Source: Herbaspirillum sp. GW103 (GTDB lineage: Bacteria > Pseudomonadota > Gammaproteobacteria > Burkholderiales > Burkholderiaceae_D). From it: DNA of 64,000 nt. Shown piece after piece: positions 34,861 through 42,434 of the stretch. Under the pieces are notes generated by a model. That model searched no databases and had not been told where the DNA came from. It saw only the letters and a list, made by a program, of their open reading frames with translations. How positions within the stretch are numbered: position 1 is the stretch's first letter; the number at the start of each line of letters is the position of its first letter. Location of the stretch: assembly GCF_000261365.1 (NCBI RefSeq), contig NZ_AJVC01000001.1, forward strand, positions 1 through 64,000. Reading direction: 5' to 3'. Position numbers and translations under genes: made by a program.

Positions 34861-35595
34861 TCAGGCGGGTGGGGTGGACGGTGTGTCCGTACCTGTCGAG
34901 GTCGCAGAGGAGGCGCGCGCCTGGCGCCGCATGGCGCGCACGAAGTCTGGCAGGCGGCGACCATTGCGGTCCGGATAGTGGCCGTGTTCGCTCATCTGTT
35001 GCACCCGGTCCAGGCGGAAGGAGCGGAAGTCCTCGCGCCGCTCGCACCAGGCCGCCAGCAGCCAGGTTCCGCCAAAGAAGGCCAGCGCCAGTGGCCATAC
35101 CACGCGTTGACTGCTGCGCTGCTGGGCATCGGTGTAATGCAGCAGCAGCTTGTGGCGGCTGTTGATGGCCTGGCGGATGGCTTCCAGCCGCTCACCCTGG
35201 CTGCCATCGTCCTGCATGGCCGGAGCAAAGAGCGGCGTGGCCTCGACGAAATCGCGCTTTTCCCTGGGCAGGGCCAGCACCACCTTGGCCAGCGCCGATG
35301 CGGCCGCAGCCCCCAGTTGCGGGCCGCCCCAGGCCTGCACCATGCGCATGCCGATCACCAGTGCATCGATTTCATCGCTGTTGAACATCAGCGGCGGCAG
35401 GTCATAGCCCGGCTTGATGCGATAGCCGACCCCGGCTTCGCCATCCACCGGCACGCCTGACAGCGACAGGTCGCGGATGTCGCGATAGACCGTGCGTTCC
35501 GACACCGACAGCCACTGCGCCAGCTGACGCGCCGTGGTGAGACGGCGTCCGCGCAGGTATTGGGTGATCTGGAACAGGCGATCGGCTCGACGCAT
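34861..35595 (-). CDS. YafY-type HTH/WYL-domain transcriptional regulator
   Basis: 244 aa from ATG 35595. N-terminal HTH_11 winged helix (TARQLAQWLSVSERTVYRDIRDLSLSG, residues 21-47) and a WYL-type sensor domain (HKLLLHYTDAQQ; LAAWCERREDFRSFRLDRVQ). Regulators of this type commonly sit beside a VOC/glyoxalase gene; here that gene is 117 bp upstream on the same strand, so the pair is probably one unit. Confidence 0.88.
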   Translation of the reverse strand: MRRADRLFQITQYLRGRRLTTARQLAQWLSVSERTVYRDIRDLSLSGVPVDGEAGVGYRIKPGYDLPPLMFNSDEIDALVIGMRMVQAWGGPQLGAAAASALAKVVLALPREKRDFVEATPLFAPAMQDDGSQGERLEAIRQAINSRHKLLLHYTDAQQRSSQRVVWPLALAFFGGTWLLAAWCERREDFRSFRLDRVQQMSEHGHYPDRNGRRLPDFVRAMRRQARASSATSTGTDTPSTPPA

Positions 35596-35712
35596 GACTG
35601 GCAGAGAAAAAAAGATGCGCGCCATTCTGGCACGCATGCTCCTGGCCCGCCACGAACTTCGATGCTGCTGTGCAAGATGCGGGCGTGAGATTCAGCGGGC
35701 GCGCCACAGCAT

Positions 35713-36084
35713 TCAGTGCATGGCGTGCAGGGCCAGGCGATTGCCTTCGCTGTCGATGAACTGGGCGATATAGCCGATATCGTTGGGCAGTTGGAAACGC
35801 TGCATGGTGACTTCGCCACCGGCGGCCTCGACGCGATCCAGGACGGCCTGGATGGAAGGGCCTGCATCGAGATAGATCAGCGTGCCCTGACGGGTCGGCT
35901 CCAGCCAGCCGGGCGCGGTCAGGCAGCCGACGGACTGGCCATCGTCACGCACGAAGATGGCCATCGGTCCTTCTTCCGACAGTTGTTCCTGGCGCAGCGT
36001 GGTGGCAAAGACGGCTTCGTAGAAACGGGTGGCGCGCTGCAGGTCCTTGGTGGCGATCTCGAACCAGTTGACTTGGGTTTGCAT
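35713..36084 (-). CDS. VOC-family protein (glyoxalase-like)
   Basis: 123 aa from ATG 36084 (AGGAAG upstream). Two beta-alpha-beta-beta-beta modules: WFEIATKDLQRATRFYEAVF and the C-terminal IGYIAQFIDSEGNRLALH. The metal-ligand pattern is partial. Members act as lyases, dioxygenases or resistance proteins; this branch is mostly uncharacterised. Encoded before the WYL regulator. Confidence 0.85.
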   Translation of the reverse strand: MQTQVNWFEIATKDLQRATRFYEAVFATTLRQEQLSEEGPMAIFVRDDGQSVGCLTAPGWLEPTRQGTLIYLDAGPSIQAVLDRVEAAGGEVTMQRFQLPNDIGYIAQFIDSEGNRLALHAMH

Positions 36085-36150
36085 GATGTTCTTCCTTTTC
36101 TTGTGAGGGGAGCGTTGTGCATGCCGATTGGCATGGAGCGCATCATGCGT

Positions 36151-36184
36151 GAGGGCTACTGACACCGTTCTGTCAGTAGCCCTC
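36151..36184. repeat. Long perfect inverted repeat between VOC and transporter genes
   Basis: GAGGGCTACTGACA (36151-36164), 6-nt spacer, TGTCAGTAGCCCTC (36171-36184). It lies 28 bp past the minus-strand transporter stop and 67 bp before the VOC ATG. No T run, so it is either a factor-dependent or poor terminator, or an operator for the VOC-WYL unit. A second, smaller repeat (ATGCC/GGCAT) is at 36121-36134. Confidence 0.65.
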
Positions 36185-36211
36185 GCGCCCTGAGGAAGAA
36201 ACCTTCACGCA

Positions 36212-37225
36212 TCAGCGCGTCGCCGTGGCCGGGACGCCCTCCGGCTGCGCGGTCTGACCGATTTGTTCACTATCGTGCCGGGCCGCATAGCGCCGCGCCA
36301 GCACTGCGCACAGCATTAGCTGCATCTGGTGGAACAGCATGATCGGCAGCAGCACCACGGCCGCACCGCTGCCGGCAAACAGCACCGAAGCGATGGGAAT
36401 ACCCGAGGCCAGCGACTTCTTGGAGCCGCAGAAGACCAGCACGATTTCATCACCACGCGGCATCTTCAGGGCGCGGGCGCCATAGGTGGTTGCCAGCAGC
36501 ACGGTCCCCAGCAGCACGGCATTGACCAGCACCAGCAAGGCCAGCTGCGCGGGCGGAAACAGGTGCCACACGCCCTGCGCCACGGCCACGCTGAAGGCGG
36601 CATAGACCGACAGCAGAATGCCGCCGCGATCAACCACGTTGACGATGACCTTGTGGCGATTGATCCAGGCGCCGATCCAGGGCCGCATCAGGTTGCCCAG
36701 CACGAAGGGCAGCAGCAGCTGCAGCAGGATGCTCAGCACCTGCGTCATGCCATTGGCCTGGTGGTGACGATGCAGCAGCAGCGTCACCAGCAACGGCGTG
36801 ATGACGATGCCCAGCAGGTTGGAGGCGGTGGCGCCGCAGATCGCCGCCGGCACGTTGCCGCGAGCGATCGAGGTAAAACCGATGGAAGATTGCACCGTGG
36901 AGGAGAGCGTACAGACAAACAGCACACCCATCCACAACTGCGGCGTCAGCAGGTCGGGCACGGCGCTCCTGAGGGCCAGGCCCAGCAGGGGAAACAGCAG
37001 GAAGGTGGAGGCCAGCGTGAGCAGATGCAGGCGTGGCTGCTTCAGCCCCGACAGCGCCGCCTCCCGCGAGAGCTTGGCGCCGTGCAGGAAGAACAGCAGC
37101 GAGATGGCCGCATTGCTGGCGATGTGCATGAAATGCTCGAAGCCGCCGGCGGCCGGGAACAAGGTGGCCAGCAGCACGGTGCCGATGAGCAACTGGGTGA
37201 AGCGGTCAGGGAGGAAGCGGTTCAT
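36212..37225 (-). CDS. Bile acid:sodium symporter-like transporter (YfeH type)
   Basis: 337 aa, about ten membrane helices of the SBF-like/BASS superfamily. Characteristic segments are LFFLHGAKLSREA in helix 2, the crossover motif GATASNLLGIVITPL and FCGSKKSLASGIPIA near the end. It probably imports or exports an organic anion with sodium; the substrate is unknown. Divergent from a LysR gene 126 bp away, which likely regulates it through the palindrome at 37323-37341. Confidence 0.88.
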   Translation of the reverse strand: MNRFLPDRFTQLLIGTVLLATLFPAAGGFEHFMHIASNAAISLLFFLHGAKLSREAALSGLKQPRLHLLTLASTFLLFPLLGLALRSAVPDLLTPQLWMGVLFVCTLSSTVQSSIGFTSIARGNVPAAICGATASNLLGIVITPLLVTLLLHRHHQANGMTQVLSILLQLLLPFVLGNLMRPWIGAWINRHKVIVNVVDRGGILLSVYAAFSVAVAQGVWHLFPPAQLALLVLVNAVLLGTVLLATTYGARALKMPRGDEIVLVFCGSKKSLASGIPIASVLFAGSGAAVVLLPIMLFHQMQLMLCAVLARRYAARHDSEQIGQTAQPEGVPATATR

Positions 37226-37315
37226 GGCGCGCTCGCGAAGAAAATGGAAGGAAATTGCCCGGGTTTGCCCTCATCATAGGAAAGTGCACGGCTATCGGGA
37301 ACCCCTCTGATCACG

Positions 37316-37345
37316 TTGACTGTCATCGGAAAATCCGATGATAAT
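37316..37345 (+). promoter_or_regulatory. LysR gene promoter with embedded palindrome
   Basis: TTGACT (37316-37321), 18-bp spacer, GATAAT (37340-37345). The spacer is filled by the perfect inverted repeat TCATCGGA-AAA-TCCGATGA (37323-37341). The expected transcription start is at about 37352, the A of the LysR ATG, so the mRNA may be leaderless. A factor bound to the palindrome would shut this promoter, as in LysR autorepression. Confidence 0.75.
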
Positions 37346-37351
37346 GGCCGC

Positions 37352-38200
37352 ATGCTCAATCCCCTCTGGCTCCAGACCTTTGCCACGGCTGCCACGGCTT
37401 CCAGCTTCACCGAGGCCGGGCGCCAGCTTGGCCTGACGCAATCCACCGTGAGCGACCATATCCGTCGCCTGGAAGAAAGTCTGGGGCGACGCCTGTTCGT
37501 GCGCGACACGCATTCCTTGGCGCTGACCGCCGATGGCGAGAGCCTGCTGGTGCATGCGCGCCTGATCCTGCAGGCCCATGCGCGGGCCGAAGCGCAGTTC
37601 AGTGCCCCGCGCCTGCGCGGCCGGGTCCGCTTCGGCACCTCCGACGACCTTGCCATGGGCCCGCTGCCGGACATGCTGGCGGCCTTTCGCAGCCAGCATC
37701 CGGAAGTCGAACTGGAAATCACCATCGGCCTCACCAGCGATCTGTATGCCGCGCTGGAGCAAGGCAAGCTGGACCTGCTGGTCGGCAAGCGCCGCGCGGG
37801 GGAATCACGCGGCCACAGCATGTTTTCCACCCCCATGCAGTGGCTTACGCGCCCCGATACGCTGGTCGATCTGAGCGAACCCCTGCCGCTGATCCTGCTG
37901 CCCGAGCCCAGCATCACCCGCGCGGCCACCTTGCAGGCACTGGGCAAGTCGGGTCATCACTGGCGCATCGTCTGCACCAGTGGCAGTCATGCCGGCTGCA
38001 TGGCGGCTGCGCGCGGCGGGCTGGGTCTGGCAGCCCTGCCGCAGCACCTGGGCTCACGCGACCTGGTGGAACCCTTGAATCACGCGGCCCTGCCGCGCCT
38101 GCCGGATGTGGAATATGTGGCCCTGACCGCGCGGCGCCTGTCGCGCCCGGCCGATACGCTCTACCAGATCCTCATGGCCAGCCGCCTGAGTCGTGGCTGA
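37352..38200 (+). CDS. LysR-family regulator
   Basis: 282 aa from ATG 37352. Winged helix-turn-helix (SSFTEAGRQLGLTQSTVSDHIRRLEESLG, residues 17-45) and a LysR substrate-binding domain. No Shine-Dalgarno sequence precedes the ATG, consistent with a leaderless transcript from the promoter at 37316. An upstream ATG at 37316 coincides with the -35 box and is unlikely. Divergent from the BASS transporter gene, its probable target. Confidence 0.9.
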   Translation: MLNPLWLQTFATAATASSFTEAGRQLGLTQSTVSDHIRRLEESLGRRLFVRDTHSLALTADGESLLVHARLILQAHARAEAQFSAPRLRGRVRFGTSDDLAMGPLPDMLAAFRSQHPEVELEITIGLTSDLYAALEQGKLDLLVGKRRAGESRGHSMFSTPMQWLTRPDTLVDLSEPLPLILLPEPSITRAATLQALGKSGHHWRIVCTSGSHAGCMAAARGGLGLAALPQHLGSRDLVEPLNHAALPRLPDVEYVALTARRLSRPADTLYQILMASRLSRG

Positions 38201-38221
38201 ACAGCTTGTCCGGGGCGGGTT

Positions 38222-38620
38222 TCAGGTCGTCTCGACAATCAGGGCGGGGTCCGCCAGTGAACGGATGCGCCGGTCCACGAAGTAGCCACCGGCTTCCACG
38301 TAGCGCAGATAATGGCGCCCGCATTGCGTGCAGCGGGCGACGTTGCAGCGGTTGCAGGGATACCAGGCCGGTGCGATGGGCGCCTCCGGCGAGGCATAGC
38401 GCGTGCCGTGCGGATGGTATTCGGTGAAAGTCGGTTCGTCGTAGGGGTCGGTGATGAGCGTGGCCACGTCCACCAGCTGGGTTTCCGGCAAGGACAGCGG
38501 CAGGCTGATCCAGCCGCGGCTGTCGGCTGTGCGGCAATTGCAGGGCGTGGTGATGGCCGCACTCTCGGTAGCCAGGGCGCGCAATTGCGCCAGGTCTGGA
38601 TGGGGAAGCAGGTCTTGCAT
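38222..38620 (-). CDS. Hypothetical protein with Cys-rich zinc-ribbon-like pattern
   Basis: 132 aa. A CNC pair near residue 27 and a cluster CNRCNVARCTQCGRHYLRY (about 90-108) suggest a bound metal. I do not recognise a family. Its upstream region contains two consensus DnaA boxes (38655-38697). The Shine-Dalgarno sequence is weak. Convergent with the LysR gene, 21 bp apart. Confidence 0.7.
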   Translation of the reverse strand: MQDLLPHPDLAQLRALATESAAITTPCNCRTADSRGWISLPLSLPETQLVDVATLITDPYDEPTFTEYHPHGTRYASPEAPIAPAWYPCNRCNVARCTQCGRHYLRYVEAGGYFVDRRIRSLADPALIVETT

Positions 38621-38652
38621 GGGAGCAATGGATCAGTGGTAAAGCCTGATGT

Positions 38653-38699
38653 CCTGTGGATAAACGCAGTGCCAATGCGAGAAACGATTTATCCACAGG
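38653..38699. promoter_or_regulatory. Inverted pair of consensus DnaA boxes
   Basis: CCTGTGGATAAA (38653-38664) and TTTATCCACAGG (38688-38699) form a 12-bp perfect inverted repeat with a 23-bp spacer. Each arm contains the exact DnaA box TTATCCACA. The pair sits in the promoter region of the 132-aa gene, downstream of the FapA-like gene. Confidence 0.7.
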
Positions 38700-38727
38700 C
38701 TGGCGCAAACAAGAAAACCGGGCAAAC

Positions 38728-40365
38728 CTACTTTTTCGGGTTGTAGCGGATATCGCCTTCAAACAGCTGTGCCGTACCGCCTCCCAGGTCGGATTGCACC
38801 GGCCACACCTCATGTCCGATGCGCAACTCGGTTCCTTCGTAGACTGCCTTGGCCACGATGATGCGAGCGTCTTCCGCGGCCACCATGCCTTCCTTCATCT
38901 GGCTCACTTCTTCCAGCAGCACCTTGACCTCGTAGGCCAGCGCCTTGCGCTTGTCGCTGGTCTCATGGAGGATTTCCGGCGTGGCCTTCTCGGGGTTGAG
39001 CTTGTAGTAGCTCTGTTGCTTGATGGTACGGTCCAGCTCGGCCACCTTGCGCGTGTATTCCTGTTCCTTGATGGCGATCTTCTCTTCCAGATACGGATCA
39101 AGACCGACCTGGATGCGCGTATGCGTGGTGGTCGAGGCGCCGATCACGTTGGCACGAATGACGTTGGTGGCTTCCACGCGCCCGCCGATGATGTGGCCGG
39201 TGCGCGGATTGCCCTTGCCCACCGTGATCTCGTTGCCGGCCAGCAGTTCGCAATGGCGGGCATTGCCCAGCACCAGAATGTCTTCGGCGGCTTCGATGTG
39301 GGCGCTCTCGGCGAACATCACCTGCACCGATTTTTGTGAACTGATGCGCGAGGCAATGGCGGTGGTCCCGGCCTGCGCGGTCACGCCTTCGCTGTGGCCG
39401 ATCACGCCGCCCTTGACGGTGACGCTGCCGCCGGCCACGATCTCGGCCGCTTCCACGGTACCGTTGATCACCACGTCGCCACCTACGTGCATCTTCATGC
39501 CCGTGAGCACGTCGCCCGAGACCTTGACCGTGCCTTCAAAGCTCAGGTTGCCGGTGGAGAGGTCGACGTTTTCCACATCCAGCACCGGATTGACCTTCAC
39601 GCCATTCTTGATGACCGTGGGCTGGCCCGGCACGATGGCCACCAGCAGATTGGGGTCGTCCTCGCTGGGCTCGGCACCGATACATTCCTTGGAGAAGGGG
39701 GCGTCGGCAATCGGCCGCGCCGGTACCTTGCCGCCGCGGATGTCGATGCCGTCCTGGCCCGGTACGGGCGGAATGCGGCGCATCAGCGCATCGCCCACCT
39801 TGACCAGCAGGATATGGCCCATGTCGGCGTAGGAGACCACGGCATCTTCGTCAATGTCGGCCAGCTCCTCTTCCTTTTCTTCCAGCAGGCTCTCGAAACG
39901 AGCCGGCTCGGCCGGCGTGGGCATGAGACCCTGGGCCACTACCAGCTTGTTGCAGAAACCGGCCGACAGCGCGCCGCGCAATTGCTCGTGCAGGATGCCG
40001 TAGGTGATCCCGGCCGCGCGGATGGCGTTGACCACTTCCACGCTCTTGGCGCGGCCACCATAGGGCGGCACCAGGGTCAGCGAGGCCGTCATCAGGTCAT
40101 CGGCCACCTCCAGCGAGAACTCGCCATCGCGCCGTTCGGCGATGACCTGCGTGACCGCCTCCTTGGCATCTTCTGCCTTGCGCACGAAGGCGTTGAGGAT
40201 CGAATCCTGGAAAAACAGCTTGGTCAGACCATGATCGGTCATGGACTGTTTCAGGAAGGCCAGCGTGAGCGGCGGGAAGCCCGGCGTGGGCTGCCACGTT
40301 GCGCTCAGTTCGCCGCTGGCCCGGTCGAACGCAAACGACAGCGGTTGCGGAGTTGCTTGGTTCAT
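38728..40365 (-). CDS. FapA-like DUF342 protein
   Basis: 545 aa from ATG 40365, with GAGGAA upstream; the frame extends 81 bp further. Central right-handed beta-helix-like repeats of the FapA family (residues about 220-400: VSGDVLTGMKMHVGGDVVINGTVEAAEIVAGGSV), a Gly-rich barrel, then a coiled coil (about 410-490). Related proteins (flagellar assembly protein A) affect flagellar or surface organelle assembly; this fits a motile cell, but the role here is inference. Cytoplasmic. The last residues contain a polar beta tail. Confidence 0.85.
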   Translation of the reverse strand: MNQATPQPLSFAFDRASGELSATWQPTPGFPPLTLAFLKQSMTDHGLTKLFFQDSILNAFVRKAEDAKEAVTQVIAERRDGEFSLEVADDLMTASLTLVPPYGGRAKSVEVVNAIRAAGITYGILHEQLRGALSAGFCNKLVVAQGLMPTPAEPARFESLLEEKEEELADIDEDAVVSYADMGHILLVKVGDALMRRIPPVPGQDGIDIRGGKVPARPIADAPFSKECIGAEPSEDDPNLLVAIVPGQPTVIKNGVKVNPVLDVENVDLSTGNLSFEGTVKVSGDVLTGMKMHVGGDVVINGTVEAAEIVAGGSVTVKGGVIGHSEGVTAQAGTTAIASRISSQKSVQVMFAESAHIEAAEDILVLGNARHCELLAGNEITVGKGNPRTGHIIGGRVEATNVIRANVIGASTTTHTRIQVGLDPYLEEKIAIKEQEYTRKVAELDRTIKQQSYYKLNPEKATPEILHETSDKRKALAYEVKVLLEEVSQMKEGMVAAEDARIIVAKAVYEGTELRIGHEVWPVQSDLGGGTAQLFEGDIRYNPKK

Positions 40366-40518
40366 GCTGTTCCTCGATGTGATGCTGCACCGGGTCTGCT
40401 GCGGATCCCCTGCGGGTGATGGCGGCCGCGATATCGTCTTGTGCAATGGAGGCGTGCGCCCTCAAGGCGCCATCCATACGTGCCGGGTCGGCATCCTGCC
40501 GGCGGCAGTCCCCCTGAC

Positions 40519-40547
40519 GCAATACAGTTGACATTGTAATGTGGCAA
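40519..40547 (-). promoter_or_regulatory. Possible promoter of the FapA-like gene
   Basis: Minus strand TTGCCA (40542-40547), 17-bp spacer, TATTGC (40519-40524). The palindrome ACATT-GT-AATGT (40531-40542) lies between the boxes. The -10 match is poor, so this is tentative. The rest of 40366-40622 is AT-richer than its surroundings and holds no gene. Confidence 0.35.
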
Positions 40548-40622
40548 GATGATCCAGTAATTTGTTCGATAGCACAAGTTTTGCCAATTTTGGCTCTAGA
40601 TTAGGCTCTTATCGTTGGTTTT

Positions 40623-41561
40623 ATGTTAAGTACCCAAATAGAAGACTTCAAGGGGGAAGATCCTCGCGACGACGCCTTGAGTGCGGCACGTTATCGTGCC
40701 GGGCGTGCCAGTACGCTGGTGAGCATCGTGGTCAACATCGCGCTGGTGATGCTGCAGGTCACGGCGGGCGTGTTTTCCGGTTCGCAGGCGCTCATTGCGG
40801 ACGGCATCCATTCGCTGTCCGATCTCATTTCCGACTTCGTGGTGCTGCTGGCCGGGCACCACAGCCGCAAGCAGGCCGACGACGATCATCAATATGGTCA
40901 CCAGCGTTACGAAACGGCGGCCTCGCTGGCACTCGGTGCGCTGCTGCTGGCCGTGGGTCTGGGCATGCTGGTATCGGCGGCGCAGAAGATCCAGCATTAC
41001 GGCCACACCCCGCCGGTACATGTGGCGGCCTTGTGGGTGGCACTGGCGGCCTTGCTGGCCAAGGAACTGCTGTTTCGCTACATGCTGCGCATCGCCGAGC
41101 GCGTGCGTTCGAGCATGCTGGTGGCCAATGCCTGGCATGCGCGTTCGGATGCGGCCTCGTCGCTGGTGGTGGCCTTGGGCATCGTCGGCAGCCTGGCCGG
41201 TTTCACCTTGCTTGATCCGGTGGCGGCGGCGGTCGTGGGTTTGATGGTGGTGCGCACCGGCTGGGGATTTTTCTGGAGCGCGCTGCATGACCTGATGGAC
41301 CGTGCCGTCTCGGCCGAGGAAGCCGAGGCCATCCGCGCCACCATCCTCGCCACGCCCGGCGTGCAGGGGCTGCATGATCTGCGTACGCGTCGCATGGGTG
41401 ATCTGACACTGGTGGACGTGCATCTGGAAATCGATGGCGCCCTCACCGTCACCGAGGGCCATGCCATTGCCATCGATGCGCGCCGGCGGGTGCTGGCGGC
41501 GCATCATGTGCTGGATGTGATGACGCATGTGGATCCGGTGGAGCAGGGGGCAGCGCACTGA
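40623..41561 (+). CDS. Cation diffusion facilitator metal exporter (FieF/ZitB type)
   Basis: 312 aa, six membrane helices and a C-terminal cytoplasmic metal-binding domain. Helix 2 carries ADGIHSLSD and helix 5 carries NAWHARSD, the paired His/Asp transport site of Zn/Fe/Mn CDF proteins. The His-rich tail (AHHVLDVMTHVDP) belongs to the regulatory domain. It exports divalent metal in exchange for protons. It lies directly upstream of mntP on the same strand, but mntP has its own promoter and riboswitch. Confidence 0.92.
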   Translation: MLSTQIEDFKGEDPRDDALSAARYRAGRASTLVSIVVNIALVMLQVTAGVFSGSQALIADGIHSLSDLISDFVVLLAGHHSRKQADDDHQYGHQRYETAASLALGALLLAVGLGMLVSAAQKIQHYGHTPPVHVAALWVALAALLAKELLFRYMLRIAERVRSSMLVANAWHARSDAASSLVVALGIVGSLAGFTLLDPVAAAVVGLMVVRTGWGFFWSALHDLMDRAVSAEEAEAIRATILATPGVQGLHDLRTRRMGDLTLVDVHLEIDGALTVTEGHAIAIDARRRVLAAHHVLDVMTHVDPVEQGAAH

Positions 41562-41562
41562 T

Positions 41563-41618
41563 CGTCACAATGACTGCGTGGCAATACACTGTGTAGCGTG
41601 GAGCACTACATTGTGACG
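41563..41618. promoter_or_regulatory. Extended inverted repeat upstream of the mntP promoter
   Basis: CGTCACAATG (41563-41572) and CATTGTGACG (41609-41618) are perfect 10-bp arms, 36 bp apart. Between them lie TACACTGTGTA and two GCGTGG copies. The element ends 17 bp before the -35 box of mntP. It may bind a metal regulator or act as the CDF-gene terminator; it lacks a T run. Confidence 0.55.
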
Positions 41619-41634
41619 AACTCTGCACGACGAC

Positions 41635-41664
41635 TTGTCGGGCACGGCCGTCTTCGTTTAGAAT
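41635..41664 (+). promoter_or_regulatory. mntP promoter
   Basis: TTGTCG (41635-41640), 18-bp spacer, TAGAAT (41659-41664). The expected start near 41671 is a few bases before the riboswitch. Confidence 0.6.
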
Positions 41665-41674
41665 CCGGGCTTCT

Positions 41675-41840
41675 CTTTGGGGAGTAGCCAGCTTCCGGGT
41701 CATCCGGAAGAGCCCGTGTCAACATTCTCGGCAGCATCGATGCCGTGGCGCGGGTAGCCATCCAGGTAGGCGAGACCATAGACGTATCCTGCGGCCAGGC
41801 TGGGCGCGCAGGCACGTCCATGGACTTCGCCCGGCCAAGG
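41675..41840 (+). ncRNA. yybP-ykoY manganese riboswitch
   Basis: Class signatures are present: GGGGAGTAGCC (41679-41689) and GGCGAGACC (41769-41777), joined by GC-rich hairpins. CTTTGG (41675-41680) can pair with CCAAGG (41835-41840) as the closing P1 helix, and AAGGA of that strand is also the mntP Shine-Dalgarno sequence. Control is therefore probably of translation. Members bind Mn2+ and raise expression of Mn exporters. Confidence 0.9.
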
Positions 41841-41850
41841 AACCCCGTTA

Positions 41851-42432
41851 ATGAATTTCCCCGCTCTCGTTCTTCTCGCGCTCGCGATGTCCACTGACGC
41901 CTTTGCGGCAGCCATCGGCAAGGGTGCCGCCATGCAGAAGCCACGCTTGCTGCAGGCGCTGCGTATCGGTCTGCTGTTCGGCGTGATCGAAGCCATCACT
42001 CCCCTCATCGGCTGGTTTGCCGGTTCCGTGGCCACCAAGTGGGTTGCCGAATGGGACCACTGGATCGCCTTCGTACTGCTGCTGGTGCTGGGCGCGCGCA
42101 TGATCCGCGAAGGTCTGAGCGAGGATGATGAGCAAGACGAGGCCGATGTCACCCCGCAGAAGCAATCCGTGGTCATGCTGGCGCTCACCGCTGTGGCGAC
42201 CAGCATCGACGCCATGGCCGTGGGCGTGGGCCTGGCCTTCATCGACGTCAACATCCTGGAAGCCTCATTGCTGATCGGCCTGGCCACCACCACCATGGTC
42301 ACCATCGGCGTGATGGTCGGCCGCGTGCTGGGCCATCTGATCGGCAAGCGTGCCGAGATTGTCGGGGGTGTGGTTCTCATCGGCGTGGGCGCAGCGATTC
42401 TCTACGAGCACATGAGCCGCGCGGGCGCCTGA
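41851..42432 (+). CDS. mntP: Manganese efflux pump MntP
   Basis: 193 aa, six membrane helices in two related halves. The conserved aspartates are in [12 protein letters not shown] (helix 1) and [12 protein letters not shown] (helix 4). It exports Mn2+ across the inner membrane and protects from manganese excess. Expression is set by the riboswitch in its leader. The ATG follows AAGGA by 8 nt. A CDF exporter stands upstream, so the two form a metal-export locus. Confidence 0.96.
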   Translation: MNFPALVLLALAMSTDAFAAAIGKGAAMQKPRLLQALRIGLLFGVIEAITPLIGWFAGSVATKWVAEWDHWIAFVLLLVLGARMIREGLSEDDEQDEADVTPQKQSVVMLALTAVATSIDAMAVGVGLAFIDVNILEASLLIGLATTTMVTIGVMVGRVLGHLIGKRAEIVGGVVLIGVGAAILYEHMSRAGA

Positions 42433-42434
42433 GT

